NCBI GenBank assembly: GCA_947626035.1 | Contig: CANQQR010000005.1 | Location: forward strand, 1-54,770 | Origin: an uncultured Bacilli bacterium | GTDB taxonomy: Bacteria > Bacillota_I > Bacilli_A > RF39 > UBA660 | Direction: 5' to 3' | Length of the DNA stretch: 54,770 bases | In this document: in pieces, positions 16,501 to 24,699 of the stretch | Layout of the letters: every line of letters begins with the position of its first letter | How positions within the stretch are numbered: position 1 is the stretch's first letter | Made by a program: the position numbers and the translations under genes | Notes under the pieces: model-generated | Databases searched by the model: none | What the model saw: only the letters and a program-made list of their open reading frames with translations | What the model was told of the DNA's origin: nothing

Positions 16501-17147
16501 AGATTAAGTAAATATGTAATATCACTTGTTACAGACGCATATATTAATTCTTCTTCTAAAGATAATTTGCCATTAGTTTCTCTTTTTTTATCTAATAAGT
16601 TAGTAAACTGTTTATAACCGATTGAATAAGGGGGAGCGTAACCCCTAAAATTAGGCCATATATCTATTAATAAATCTATTCTGTTATATGGTACTATATA
16701 ATCGGTCATTAGTTTGTATAATTCAACTGGTGTTTGGATAGAGTTTTTTAAAGTAAAATTTGGATTTAGCATTGCATTTATACATATTTGATCTAGTTCA
16801 TTTTTATGTGGATTTCTCTCTTCTTCTAATTCTTGTTTGGATTTGTATGCATAATTTAAATATACATTTGGTTGTAAGATTATTTTAGACAAAAATTCTT
16901 CTAAGGTTACACCAGTAATTTCTGTAGCTTTTTTTAAATCATTAACTGAATCTTCCGTGTTTATAACACCAAAAATTATGTAACCAACATTTCCAACATT
17001 AAGTAAACTAGTGCCTTTAAATATTTTAGTAAAAATTGCTATTCTAGCTTCTGAGTCACGTTCAAATATGAATATATCTTCTAAAGTAAAGTTTAAGTCA
17101 TTGTTTTCTATTTTTTTAAGTAATTCCTGTTTTTTATTTTGAAACAT
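13521..17147 (-). CDS. Very large mostly helical protein, unknown function
   Basis: The 1208-residue product has no signal peptide or membrane segment. The first 750 residues look like irregular helical repeats. The last 330 residues form a more conserved-looking domain with LTHGERTRACMRIGG, GLGESLFYFVLTDNHGFHIRF, NPNLYSNDEIVMACEMIAQKLIEA and NVVCSEAFATRGMQ, followed by a charged coiled-coil tail. I do not recognise it. ATG at 17147 is chosen because GAAAGGTAGTGG precedes it; an ATG at 17165 has no site. The 3' end overlaps the cold-shock-like gene. A second giant protein at 42756 has a similar repeat style, but carries a zincin motif that this one lacks. Confidence 0.8.
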   Translation of the reverse strand: MFQNKKQELLKKIENNDLNFTLEDIFIFERDSEARIAIFTKIFKGTSLLNVGNVGYIIFGVINTEDSVNDLKKATEITGVTLEEFLSKIILQPNVYLNYAYKSKQELEEERNPHKNELDQICINAMLNPNFTLKNSIQTPVELYKLMTDYIVPYNRIDLLIDIWPNFRGYAPPYSIGYKQFTNLLDKKRETNGKLSLEEELIYASVTSDITYLLNLLNSFDEIPSTNKILWESLIASIENRDLEISIKLYETCLNKEFIDFKGYYYEIFLERNGNMNKLKNALLHGSKLSSLSSLKNTTDKELISLLAKQGLDIWSLKNKLPDIEIIALIEENKDKYKNYKIKSTTEFEGMTIPIVTKLLEIKGINTLDFISIYDLFDKDIAYFYTPLIIDFFEKNSLNAYIINDRLKEKINNDIVFGYQFLEDSYEFIVNNEELIDIYTKDDYFIEILLNKVNHNENLSHFYNHDNYLKLRDFLIRKYQLNPTNMDKIESYFGSEIIKYISSDNIRKIINMSSEEIDKLFEILPKVTYTKSDIERLFDILKQYEFYRTSEAPLIFNNLMHAIEDKNEKAYSDLIKKEIIPYLNSKFESKYPQLISTDYYQMLMEIYHKMIDINTENSTKEELLEKLHTITNYYIAVKREEYRKLFDYRKELRLYTVPIKGNERIILKEALKDYNIEGRTLIEELIKNTGCDKTLILDTIHFLVDEEYIDPGIIKTKEERVEYIKIINKTLRDEKTNHYVHEYLQILHNSGVMLKLEYLNPPERNDIYKLLNEINLTVLRSKVLNNPEILESLKNIMIKYKLHKIPLEFNKMLNSTTINLPDAINTLQFLVYYYIVYGKEIRKLNPGENLDLPLIDILQYANMLAGTSNVYTMVLGEEDASLIKRNPKPNQALNKTEGNQRLEEATKLTQKCFERKLSPVPPLNEVLTINGKKIRVVVGNFTHPSNLTHGERTRACMRIGGLGESLFYFVLTDNHGFHIRFEDEETHEYISRVSGFRNGNTVFLNQLRESCNPNLYSNDEIVMACEMIAQKLIEATKNSGYPIENVVCSEAFATRGMQTESFNGINIKEGLPSFYSDIKSYGVVMASSGKKGELVPISTDKTNEIMYPVARERIIETENANEFNSYINRINGINALRSGIDIETLMPNEYENGFVYGIANQDFYVYLDELGNIHEGLIDIDKRAKEEMEKAKEELRNKLMTESENYGL

Positions 17148-17284
17148 AATTCCACTACCTTTCAATATTATTATACATTTTTATTGTTTCTTATGCAATT
17201 AATGGACGTAAATGGGGCGTAAATTTTATAAATTCATTTATGTTTATTTGGAATTGTTGATAAAAGGTATTATGACCAAAAATA

Positions 17285-17293
17285 TGATATAAT
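17285..17293 (+). promoter_or_regulatory. Extended -10 promoter of the cupin gene
   Basis: TGA-TATAAT (box at 17288-17293) forms an extended -10 element; no good -35 box lies 17 bases upstream. AGGAG follows at 17304-17308. Confidence 0.5.
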
Positions 17294-17321
17294 TATAAAT
17301 AGTTAGGAGACTTAATTTGTG

Positions 17322-18101
17322 ATGGAAAGACAAGAATTTGATAAGTTAAATGTATTTGGATTAGGGGAACGAGATTATGATTTGGCTGAATATTTTAGTG
17401 AACAAAGTTATTTTAATATGTTAGCTAAGACAGATAATGGTACTAGTTTTATAAATGTAACATTTGGATTCGATTGTAGAACTAATTGGCATATTCATGC
17501 TTCTAAATCAGGTGGAGGACAGGTTTTAATTTGTACAGCTGGGTATGGGTATTATCAGTTAGAGGGAAAGCCGGTGCAAAGATTGTCTCCTGGGGATGTT
17601 GTCGTAATTCCAGCTAATGTGAAACATTGGCATGGCGCAAGGCCTGATTCGTGGTTTAGTCATATTGAAGTTGAAATACCAGGAGAAGAAACTGAGAATG
17701 TTTGGTTAGAAGAACCTGTACCAGAAAGAAGAATTATAAATATAAAGAGTAAAAAAGAGAATAAAGAAAAAATGGTAAAAATAATTAAAGATTTAGATTT
17801 AAAAGAAAACCTTTTTATTTATGATGTTTATGAAGATGTTGATAATAATATTTATATTAATATAACGGATTATGATGATTGTGATAATAATGAATATGGA
17901 TTTAGTTTTATAGATAATTATAATTTTGATCAATTTATTAAAGATATTTTGGATGTTGACAAAGAAAATACTACTATTAATGTGGCTTATTTTGGATATG
18001 CAAAAGAAGATTCTGATAATTATTTTTATGAGAATGGGGAGATTGTTTTAAGGTCAACTAGGGAAATGGGCATAAATATAGAAGAAATAGAAAATAAATA
18101 A
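17322..18101 (+). CDS. Cupin protein with acidic C-terminal extension
   Basis: The 259-residue product starts with a cupin of the kind linked to carboxymuconolactone decarboxylases: NWHIHASKSGGGQVL near residue 55, then SPGDVVVIPANVKHWHGA near 90 and WFSHIEVE. The histidines and glutamates of both cupin motifs needed for a metal are present. Such proteins usually end near residue 140. Here an acidic, Asn/Asp/Tyr-rich tail of about 120 residues without recognised family follows. The cupin half has visibly higher GC and different codon use from the tail, which suggests a chimera. ATG at 17322 follows AGGAG by 13 bases; GTG at 17319 is an alternative. Function unknown; small-molecule binding is likely. 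Confidence 0.75.
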   Translation: MERQEFDKLNVFGLGERDYDLAEYFSEQSYFNMLAKTDNGTSFINVTFGFDCRTNWHIHASKSGGGQVLICTAGYGYYQLEGKPVQRLSPGDVVVIPANVKHWHGARPDSWFSHIEVEIPGEETENVWLEEPVPERRIINIKSKKENKEKMVKIIKDLDLKENLFIYDVYEDVDNNIYINITDYDDCDNNEYGFSFIDNYNFDQFIKDILDVDKENTTINVAYFGYAKEDSDNYFYENGEIVLRSTREMGINIEEIENK

Positions 18102-18107
18102 GTATAT

Positions 18108-18139
18108 GAGTAGACTATAATTATAGTTTACTCTTTTTT
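18108..18139 (+). terminator. Intrinsic terminator after the cupin gene
   Basis: GAGTA-G-ACTATA pairs with TATAGT-T-TACTC around a 4-base loop, followed by six T. Confidence 0.85.
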
Positions 18140-18229
18140 GAAGGAGAAAACATTTAGTCTAATAGATTTGGAAAATCAGTTACCTTTTTAACATTTAATT
18201 TTTCTTTCATATTCCTGTTTTATTGCACG

Positions 18230-18252
18230 AAAAAAGACTGATTGTTCAGCCT
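18230..18252 (-). terminator. Intrinsic terminator after the DUF362 gene
   Basis: AGGCTGA (18252-18246) pairs with TCAGTCT (18241-18235), one G-U pair, then a T run on the minus strand. It lies right after the stop at 18254. Confidence 0.75.
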
Positions 18253-18253
18253 T

Positions 18254-19129
18254 TTATAGTTCAATTAGTTCGTATTCTCTTGAACCTATACCTAAGTCAC
18301 TTGCTGCTTCTATTGTGTGAATTCCATGACGAGAGTTAATTCTTTCTAGTAAGTGGTCACGTCCTGGGTCATCTGATTTAGTTACTAGGTCGATACAAGC
18401 TTCGTCAATTGCAACTGGATCTAAACTTGCTAGCATACCAATGTCTTTCATGCATGGGTCTTCTGCTACATTACAGCAGTCACAGTCTACTGACATATTG
18501 CACATTACATTTATATATGCTATTTGTCCTTTAAAGTTTTTGATTACTGAAGCCGCAGCATCTGCCATTGATTCTAAGAATGTGTCTTGGTCTTGATTAA
18601 ACATATCTTCGTAGCTTCCATTTTCTTTACCACAACAGTGAATGTACCTTTTTCCTTTTGATGAAGCTAAGCCTATTGAAAGTTGTTTTAATGCTCCACC
18701 GTAACCGCCCATTGGATGGCCTTTAAAGTGTGATAATACTAACATGTTGTCATAGTTTTCTATGTTTTTTCCAACGTAGTTTTTCTTTAATACTTTTCCT
18801 TCTGGTATTTCATAAATTATGTCGCCAGGTTCGTCTAGTATGTCAACATTATAGTATTTGCTCCATTCGTGTTCTTCTAGTAATTCTTTGTGTTTTTGTG
18901 TTGTGTCTCTAGCACCGTCATATGCAGTGTTACATTCCACTACTGTTCCATTTACATAATCAATTATTGGTTTCATGAATAATGGTCTTAGGTAGTTTTG
19001 GTTTCCTCTTTCTCCTGAATGAACTTTAACTGCTACTTTATTTGTTAGTTTTATTCCAAGTTTGTCATATAGTTTTATGACATTTTCAGGTGTTATTTCT
19101 CTTATAAAATATACTTTTGATTTTTCCAT
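18254..19129 (-). CDS. DUF362-family protein
   Basis: The 291-residue product matches DUF362 proteins: KVHSGERGNQNYLRP near residue 35, SHFKGHPMGGYGGALKQLSIG near 130, and a Cys-rich stretch CNMSVDCDCCNVAEDPCMKD near 210 able to bind metal or an iron-sulfur centre. It is cytoplasmic and common in anaerobes; its reaction is not established. AAAGGAAAATAAAA precedes the ATG. It stands alone between two terminators with its own promoter. Confidence 0.85.
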   Translation of the reverse strand: MEKSKVYFIREITPENVIKLYDKLGIKLTNKVAVKVHSGERGNQNYLRPLFMKPIIDYVNGTVVECNTAYDGARDTTQKHKELLEEHEWSKYYNVDILDEPGDIIYEIPEGKVLKKNYVGKNIENYDNMLVLSHFKGHPMGGYGGALKQLSIGLASSKGKRYIHCCGKENGSYEDMFNQDQDTFLESMADAAASVIKNFKGQIAYINVMCNMSVDCDCCNVAEDPCMKDIGMLASLDPVAIDEACIDLVTKSDDPGRDHLLERINSRHGIHTIEAASDLGIGSREYELIEL

Positions 19130-19155
19130 TTTTATTTTCCTTTCTCTTATATTTT

Positions 19156-19184
19156 ATTATATCAGTTTAATTCTTATTAGTAAA
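19156..19184 (-). promoter_or_regulatory. Promoter of the DUF362 gene
   Basis: TTTACT (19184-19179), 17-base spacer, TATAAT (19161-19156), with TGA in front of the -10 box as an extended element. Confidence 0.65.
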
Positions 19185-19203
19185 TTATGATTTGCTATTG
19201 TCA

Positions 19204-19230
19204 AGAAAAAACAAACCTTAAATGGTCTGT
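19204..19230 (-). terminator. Intrinsic terminator after the ABC transporter operon
   Basis: AACAGACC (19230-19223) pairs with GGTTTGTT (19216-19209), followed by six T. Confidence 0.8.
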
Positions 19231-19250
19231 TTTAGTTAAGACAAGTCCTT

Positions 19251-19952
19251 CTACTTATCTTTTTCTTCTTTAACTTTTTTTAAATCGTATGTTACGTCAA
19301 CTGCATCACATACATTTTGTGAGTGTGTTACGATAATTACACATTTGTTTTCTTCATGGGCTAATTTTTTAAATATTTCTAATATTTCATTTTCTGTTTG
19401 TTTATCTAAGTTTCCAGTTGGTTCGTCTGCAATTATCATTTTAGGGTTATATGATAAACTTCTTGCAATTGCGACTCTTTGTTGTTCTCCACCTGACAAT
19501 CTTAGTACTTTACGATCTTTATATGTTTCTTTTAGTCCAACTTTTTCCATTAGTTCTATGGCTTTTTCTTTTTTATTTTTTATTTTTAAACCACTTACAT
19601 CCATAGAAAGAATTATATTTTCACTAGCTGTCATAAATGGCAATAAGTTGTAGCTTTGAAATACTATACCAATATCACTATTACGATATTTATCTAAGTT
19701 CATATCTTTTAGGCTTTTTCCATCAAATATTATTTCTCCTTCAGTGCATCTTTCAAGTCCGCTTATTAAAGATAATAGTGTAGTTTTTCCTGTGCCACTT
19801 CGACCTTTTATTGCGTAGATTTTTCCACTTTCAAAATCAAAACTTACATCTTTTAATGCATAATCGTCTTCTTCTGCATCACTATATCTATAACTTGCAT
19901 TTTTAATACTTAAAATAATATTCTTTTTGTTATTTTTTTCTATATTTGTCAT
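19251..19952 (-). CDS. ABC transporter ATPase (MacB/LolD type)
   Basis: The 233-residue product has the full ATPase set: Walker A GRSGTGKTTLL near 54, Q-loop VFQSYNLLPF, signature LSGGEQQRVAIARSL, Walker B MIIADEPTGNLD and the switch histidine in VTHSQN. The DEPTGNLD form and the partner permease put it in the MacB/FtsX-type family that moves or extracts envelope substrates rather than importing solutes. Its ATG follows the permease stop by two bases, so the pair is co-translated. The operon begins with the shared regulator site at 21445-21477. Confidence 0.9.
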   Translation of the reverse strand: MTNIEKNNKKNIILSIKNASYRYSDAEEDDYALKDVSFDFESGKIYAIKGRSGTGKTTLLSLISGLERCTEGEIIFDGKSLKDMNLDKYRNSDIGIVFQSYNLLPFMTASENIILSMDVSGLKIKNKKEKAIELMEKVGLKETYKDRKVLRLSGGEQQRVAIARSLSYNPKMIIADEPTGNLDKQTENEILEIFKKLAHEENKCVIIVTHSQNVCDAVDVTYDLKKVKEEKDK

Positions 19953-19954
19953 TA

Positions 19955-21421
19955 TTAAGACCTCTCTTTCAATATTGTTAGTGGTGAAAATCTTTGTATA
20001 CTAATCATTGAAGCAATTGAACTTATTAATACTAGTGAAAGTCCTATTCCAAGTAGTTCTAGTAATACTTTGATATCTACTACTGCATCAATTGAGTCGT
20101 AAGCTTCTATTATTGGCATACCTTTACCATGCATTTCTCCTCTTTCTCCTCCGCGGTCTAACATTCCACCTTTCATGTTTTCTCCGCCAAAGTTTTTACC
20201 TATTTCTTCTGTTCTTTCGTTACTACTGTTTATTTCATTTTCAAGTAAGGAATTACTTATTCCTTTTGATGAGATTGCACCTATTCCTGCTCCAAGTATA
20301 AGGGCAACTAATGAAACTATAACAAGTTCTGATACAAATTGCATTGTTAGTTTTAGTTTGCTAACACCGATTGTTCTTAAAACTCCTATTTCGTATTTTC
20401 TTTCTCTTATGTTTATCATGTTTATTACTAGTAGAACAGTTCCACCTATTATTAGGGTTAAAGTTAAAAATGTTGTGGCAAATGAGCTAATATTTTTGAT
20501 ACTTGATACCCCACTTAATGCTAGTTCTTCATTAGTTTGTAATATGTAATTTTCGTCTAAGCCTTTTTTATAAAATTCTTCTTGAAGTTTTTCTACAGAA
20601 TCATATGAGTCTATTATGAATGTTGGGTAAAGTGTTCCTTTTATGTTTTCGTTATTTGATGTTATGTTAGTGATAGCACTTGCGTTTGTTATTATTTTAT
20701 TTGCTGAATTTGAAAACATTGATAATGGTGCTTCTGTTTCTTCTTCATTTTCTTTGAAGATTCCAATTATTTCAAATTCATAAGTATTACCGTCTTCGCT
20801 TTGTAGTATTATTTTATCGTTTAAATTTAGATTATTATAGCTCGCTAGTTCTTCATTAATAAATGCGTAGTTTCCATCAAATGCTACATCCCAGGCATTA
20901 TCAGTTATTTCACTCATTGTGTAAGTTCCGTTTATAAATTCACTCATGGCGTCTTTGCTGCTGTAGCCAGTTAAAGTAAAATCAGTGTTTGACATGTTGT
21001 TTTCTTTTCCACGACCAAATCCATTTGGCATATTATTTGATTCAATTTCTGCTTTTTCAATATTGTTTCCGTTTAGTCCAATACTATATGTGTAGTAATA
21101 ACTTTCGATATATTTACTATTTGCAAATGATTCTATATCATTTACTGTGTAGCTTGCAATATTGTCAAATTTTTCTTTAGCGTTTTCTCTTCCTTCTGCT
21201 TGCGACGGGTCAAAGCCTTTCATCATGTTAGTTCTATCAAAACTAATTGTTACTTCTTTGTCGTAGGCACTTTTATAGGAATTTATCAAATATGTTGCGG
21301 TGTTTTTAATAGCTAGTGTTATAGTGCAAGCGCTTGCAATAATTAAAATTATTATTCCTATTAGTATGTTCCTTCCTTTGTTTCTTTTAATTGAAATCCA
21401 TGCATTTTTTAGTATATACAT
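19955..21421 (-). CDS. MacB/FtsX-type ABC permease
   Basis: The 488-residue product has one N-terminal membrane segment (about 17-37), a large outer domain, and three C-terminal segments, the normal MacB/FtsX fold. IRERKYEIGVLRTIGVSKLKL is the usual motif after the second segment. The loop between the last two segments is unusual: about 45 residues rich in Gly, Met, Arg and Glu (GENMKGGMLDRGGERGEMHG). It is the first gene of the operon. The upstream region holds the 11-bp direct repeat shared with htrA, the VTC operon and the two-component genes, so control by that system is likely. Substrate unknown; antimicrobial-peptide or lipoprotein handling would fit. Confidence 0.85.
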   Translation of the reverse strand: MYILKNAWISIKRNKGRNILIGIIILIIASACTITLAIKNTATYLINSYKSAYDKEVTISFDRTNMMKGFDPSQAEGRENAKEKFDNIASYTVNDIESFANSKYIESYYYTYSIGLNGNNIEKAEIESNNMPNGFGRGKENNMSNTDFTLTGYSSKDAMSEFINGTYTMSEITDNAWDVAFDGNYAFINEELASYNNLNLNDKIILQSEDGNTYEFEIIGIFKENEEETEAPLSMFSNSANKIITNASAITNITSNNENIKGTLYPTFIIDSYDSVEKLQEEFYKKGLDENYILQTNEELALSGVSSIKNISSFATTFLTLTLIIGGTVLLVINMINIRERKYEIGVLRTIGVSKLKLTMQFVSELVIVSLVALILGAGIGAISSKGISNSLLENEINSSNERTEEIGKNFGGENMKGGMLDRGGERGEMHGKGMPIIEAYDSIDAVVDIKVLLELLGIGLSLVLISSIASMISIQRFSPLTILKERS

Positions 21422-21444
21422 ACTTATTCCTTTAGTACAATTTT

Positions 21445-21477
21445 ATTTTATGATGTAAATATTAAAGAAAGATTAAA
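21445..21477 (-). promoter_or_regulatory. Response-regulator operator and -10 box, ABC operon
   Basis: On the minus strand TTTAAT at 21477-21472 and 21466-21461 form a direct repeat with an 11-base period. Exactly 10 bases separate the second unit from TAAAAT (21450-21445). No -35 box is needed, as in activator-dependent PhoB/OmpR promoters. Confidence 0.7.
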
Positions 21478-21495
21478 AATTTATTAATTTTTTAA

Positions 21496-21526
21496 GAAAA
21501 AAGAAAATGGCATGTTATCCATTTTC
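21496..21526 (-). terminator. Intrinsic terminator after htrA
   Basis: GAAAATGG (21526-21519) pairs with CCATTTTC (21510-21503) and is followed by a run of six T. Confidence 0.85.
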
Positions 21527-21541
21527 ATAAAGTTATGTGTT

Positions 21542-22813
21542 TTATGATAGAGTGACTGTTATATCTTTTTCTTTATATTCTCTATTACTTATATAACTAA
21601 CTGTTAATTTTACTTTATCGCCTTTATTTAGTTTATTTAAAACTTCTTGTAAATCACTTAAACTTGTAACTGTGTTATCTTCTATTTTAGTGATAATATT
21701 ACCTATTTCTAGTTCTGACTCGTCAGCACTACTTCCAGAAGTTATTTTAGAAATGTAAAATCCTGTTGGCATATTATAATAGCGACTGGTACTATCATCA
21801 ATTATGTAACCTTCTATACCTAATGTTACGCCTTCGTCATTTTCTCCATTCATTAGGGTGGTAATTAGTTCACTAACATCGGAAATTGGAATTGCAAAGC
21901 CCATTCCTTCTACGGAGGCAGAAGAGGATGAAGCACTGGAAGAATATTTAGCAGAGTTTATACCAACAACTTCGCCACTACTATTTAGTAATGCACCTCC
22001 ACTATTTCCACCATTTATTGCAGCGTCTAATTGAATCATTTTATTTGTGTAATTATCTATTGAAACTTCTCTATTTAAAGCACTTACTACCCCAGTAGTG
22101 ACGGATTGTCCATAGCCTAAAGCATTACCAATGGCAATAATTCCATTTCCTACTTTTAGTTTATTAGAGTCTCCTAAGGAAGCTATTCTAATTTCGTTTA
22201 GAGTATCGCTATCAATATCATTTAATGAAACAGATATTATAGCTATGTCTTTTCTTTCTGAGGTTCCAACAACTTTAGCATCGTAGCTTTTTTCATTTAT
22301 AAATTGAACAGATAGTTCATTAGCACCTTCTACTACGTGATTATTTGTTAAAATCATAAGTTCTTTGTCTGACTTACTTACGATTATTCCTGAACCAGCA
22401 CCTTCTGAATATTGATCTTCTCTAAAAAAACTTGGTCCAAATCTTCCAGACGAAATTAGGGTTTTACTAGTGATTGCAACAATAGAGGGCATTACATTTT
22501 CTACGACTTCAGATACATCTGTGATATATACACCTTCAATATTAGAACTTGTGGTTTCAGTATATTTTAGTTCTATTTTTTCTTTTGTTTTATTTTCTAA
22601 AGTATCTTTTAATTTTGGATAAATTACACTAATAAAGAAAATAGATAGAATAGCAATAATTAATACTATTATGCTTATAATAGCAAACAAAATTATTTTT
22701 TTATTACTTTTTGATTTATTATCGTTTGTATTTGTTTTATTATATACCGTTATACTTTGGGTAGGTTCTTCTTTTTGGGATTTTTCTTCATTTTCTTTTA
22801 TTTCTTTAGACAT
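21542..22813 (-). CDS. htrA: HtrA/DegP-type membrane-anchored serine protease
   Basis: The 423-residue product has a charged cytoplasmic N terminus, one membrane anchor (about 40-64), a trypsin-like domain and a C-terminal PDZ domain (about 330-420). Catalytic residues are H159 (TNNHVV), D189 (RKDIA) and S271 (GGNSGGALL). It degrades or refolds misfolded proteins outside the membrane; such genes are usually under envelope-stress control. AGGTGATAAT precedes the ATG. The gene is monocistronic and preceded by the same phased direct repeat as its neighbours. Confidence 0.92.
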   Translation of the reverse strand: MSKEIKENEEKSQKEEPTQSITVYNKTNTNDNKSKSNKKIILFAIISIIVLIIAILSIFFISVIYPKLKDTLENKTKEKIELKYTETTSSNIEGVYITDVSEVVENVMPSIVAITSKTLISSGRFGPSFFREDQYSEGAGSGIIVSKSDKELMILTNNHVVEGANELSVQFINEKSYDAKVVGTSERKDIAIISVSLNDIDSDTLNEIRIASLGDSNKLKVGNGIIAIGNALGYGQSVTTGVVSALNREVSIDNYTNKMIQLDAAINGGNSGGALLNSSGEVVGINSAKYSSSASSSSASVEGMGFAIPISDVSELITTLMNGENDEGVTLGIEGYIIDDSTSRYYNMPTGFYISKITSGSSADESELEIGNIITKIEDNTVTSLSDLQEVLNKLNKGDKVKLTVSYISNREYKEKDITVTLS

Positions 22814-22937
22814 ATTATCACCTCATTTTTTATTTTTTAAGTTAAGATTTTTCTTTGACTGTTCTATCTATTATAAGTAACTTTTTTAAGATATAGTAAT
22901 TAATTAGTTTAACATATACCACCTTCTTTATATGTTA

Positions 22938-22970
22938 ATCATAGGGCATGAATATTAAAGAAATATTAAA
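22938..22970 (-). promoter_or_regulatory. Response-regulator operator and -10 box, htrA
   Basis: TTTAAT at 22970-22965 and 22959-22954 (11-base period), then 10 bases, then TATGAT (22943-22938) on the minus strand. Same geometry as at 21445, 26155 and 28167. Confidence 0.7.
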
Positions 22971-22995
22971 AATATTCGATTATTATATTATTTTT

Positions 22996-24696
22996 TTATC
23001 TTCTTCCACCAGGCATGTTCATACCTCCATTGTTTCCAATGTTAGTTGTAATATTTGAAATAGTAAAGCTACTATATTCTTCATCATTTACTAATATTCT
23101 ATAGGTTTCATCTTTTTTTAAATCTGGGGATGCAATGACTAAAGAACTAAAAGTTTTTGAAGAAGAATAAGATGCTATTTCTTTGTTATTACTGTCAATT
23201 ATTTTTATTGTATCGCCATTACTATAGTTTGAATTAAATGTTATGGTAAGATTATAGATTGTTGAAGAACTATTTAAGCCTTGTAACATGCCACTAGCGC
23301 CACCGGCAATTAGTGTTCCTCCAGTTATTTCGCATGTTTGATCGTAATCTAATGCTCCGTTACCATTATTTGTTGGGCCATATACTATGGTATTTCCGCC
23401 GGTAATATAAATAGAACCATTAGCATCTAAGCCGTCGCCTGTTGAATCAACTTTTATAGAGCCACCGTTAATAGTTAATATTCCTCCAGTGGACTCTGAA
23501 AAATTGTTTCTTCCGGGTCTAGCACCTAAACTAGATGAGTCACTTCCACCGGCTACATTAATTCCATCGTCACTAGCTACTACACTAATATTACCATTGT
23601 TGATAGTAATTTTTAATGCTTCTAGTCCTTCATAACTTTTGTCAATATTAATATTTCCACCATCAATTATTAATTCTTCATCTGCATGAATTCCATCATC
23701 GCCTGATAATATTGTAAAATTACCATTTTTAATACCTATGTAATTGTTAGAGTGGATGGCATCATCTGACGAATTTAATTTAAATTCTCCTGATTCTATT
23801 AGAATATTATCTCCAGCTTTTATACCTTTAGCACTATTGTTTGTTGTGTTTCCGCCCCAGTTACCCCATGAAGTAGTAGTGCTTGAATTGGAACTTCCAC
23901 CTCCAGTTGTTATGTCGAAATTTCCATCTTGAATTAATATTTTATTAACTGAATCTATTCCATCATTTTCAGCGTTAATTATAAATGTACCATTTTCAAT
24001 TTTTACAAAGCCTTTTTCAGTATCTGTATCATTAGTTGTTTTAATACCATCCCCTGAGCTTGTGATTGTGTAATTACCATTTATAATGTATACTGAATCT
24101 TTTCCACGAATTCCATCATCTTTAGATTTAATAATGTAAGTTCCTGAAATAAATTTTAAATCGTCTTTGGAAACTATTGCATCTAGGGTATTAGATACTA
24201 CTTCTAAAGTGCCAGACCCTTCAAATGTTAAGTCGTCATGACTAAGTATAGTTCCAGCTTCGTCTTCTTCATTTGCTATGTAATTTGTTCCGTCTTCTAA
24301 ATAATTTTTGCTTCCTTCTTTTAATTCAATGATTACATCGCTAGCATTTTCTATTAATATGGCTGGTCCGTTTGGATTTGTAATATTAACATTATTTAAT
24401 ACCAGTTTAACATTACCTGACGTATTTACAGTAATTAATCCTTCTGTTATTGTTCCTGTTAGATTGTATACCCCTTCTTCAGTGATATTTATACTTTTTG
24501 TTAGTGTGTAACTTGTATTTTTGTAATTATTCCAATCGATTTTTTCATCTCCATCATCAGTATTTAAGTTCATATCTATTCTATTAGTTGTATTACTTGA
24601 TAAATTATCTTTGTTTAAGAATGAATAAATTCCATAACCACCAATTAAGACAATTATAATAGCAGTAATGTATATTAAAATATTTTTATTTTTCAT
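22996..24696 (-). CDS. Extracellular beta-helix carbohydrate-binding-domain protein (DUF4353-like)
   Basis: The 566-residue product has a signal anchor (about 7-27) and a long repetitive outer part. About seven repeats of roughly 25 residues carry a DDGI or GDGI core (SKDDGIRGKD, SSGDGIKTTN, AENDGIDSVN, SGDDGIHADE, ASDDGINVAG, STGDGLDANG), which fits a right-handed beta-helix. Proteins of this type are annotated as carbohydrate-binding and are often neighbours of VTC and DUF4956 genes, as here. The C terminus is Gly/Met/Arg-rich (GGMNMPGGRR). It is the last gene of the three-gene operon, three bases after the DUF4956 stop, and no hairpin terminator is seen before the htrA promoter. Confidence 0.8.
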   Translation of the reverse strand: MKNKNILIYITAIIIVLIGGYGIYSFLNKDNLSSNTTNRIDMNLNTDDGDEKIDWNNYKNTSYTLTKSINITEEGVYNLTGTITEGLITVNTSGNVKLVLNNVNITNPNGPAILIENASDVIIELKEGSKNYLEDGTNYIANEEDEAGTILSHDDLTFEGSGTLEVVSNTLDAIVSKDDLKFISGTYIIKSKDDGIRGKDSVYIINGNYTITSSGDGIKTTNDTDTEKGFVKIENGTFIINAENDGIDSVNKILIQDGNFDITTGGGSSNSSTTTSWGNWGGNTTNNSAKGIKAGDNILIESGEFKLNSSDDAIHSNNYIGIKNGNFTILSGDDGIHADEELIIDGGNINIDKSYEGLEALKITINNGNISVVASDDGINVAGGSDSSSLGARPGRNNFSESTGGILTINGGSIKVDSTGDGLDANGSIYITGGNTIVYGPTNNGNGALDYDQTCEITGGTLIAGGASGMLQGLNSSSTIYNLTITFNSNYSNGDTIKIIDSNNKEIASYSSSKTFSSLVIASPDLKKDETYRILVNDEEYSSFTISNITTNIGNNGGMNMPGGRR

Positions 24697-24699
24697 TAG

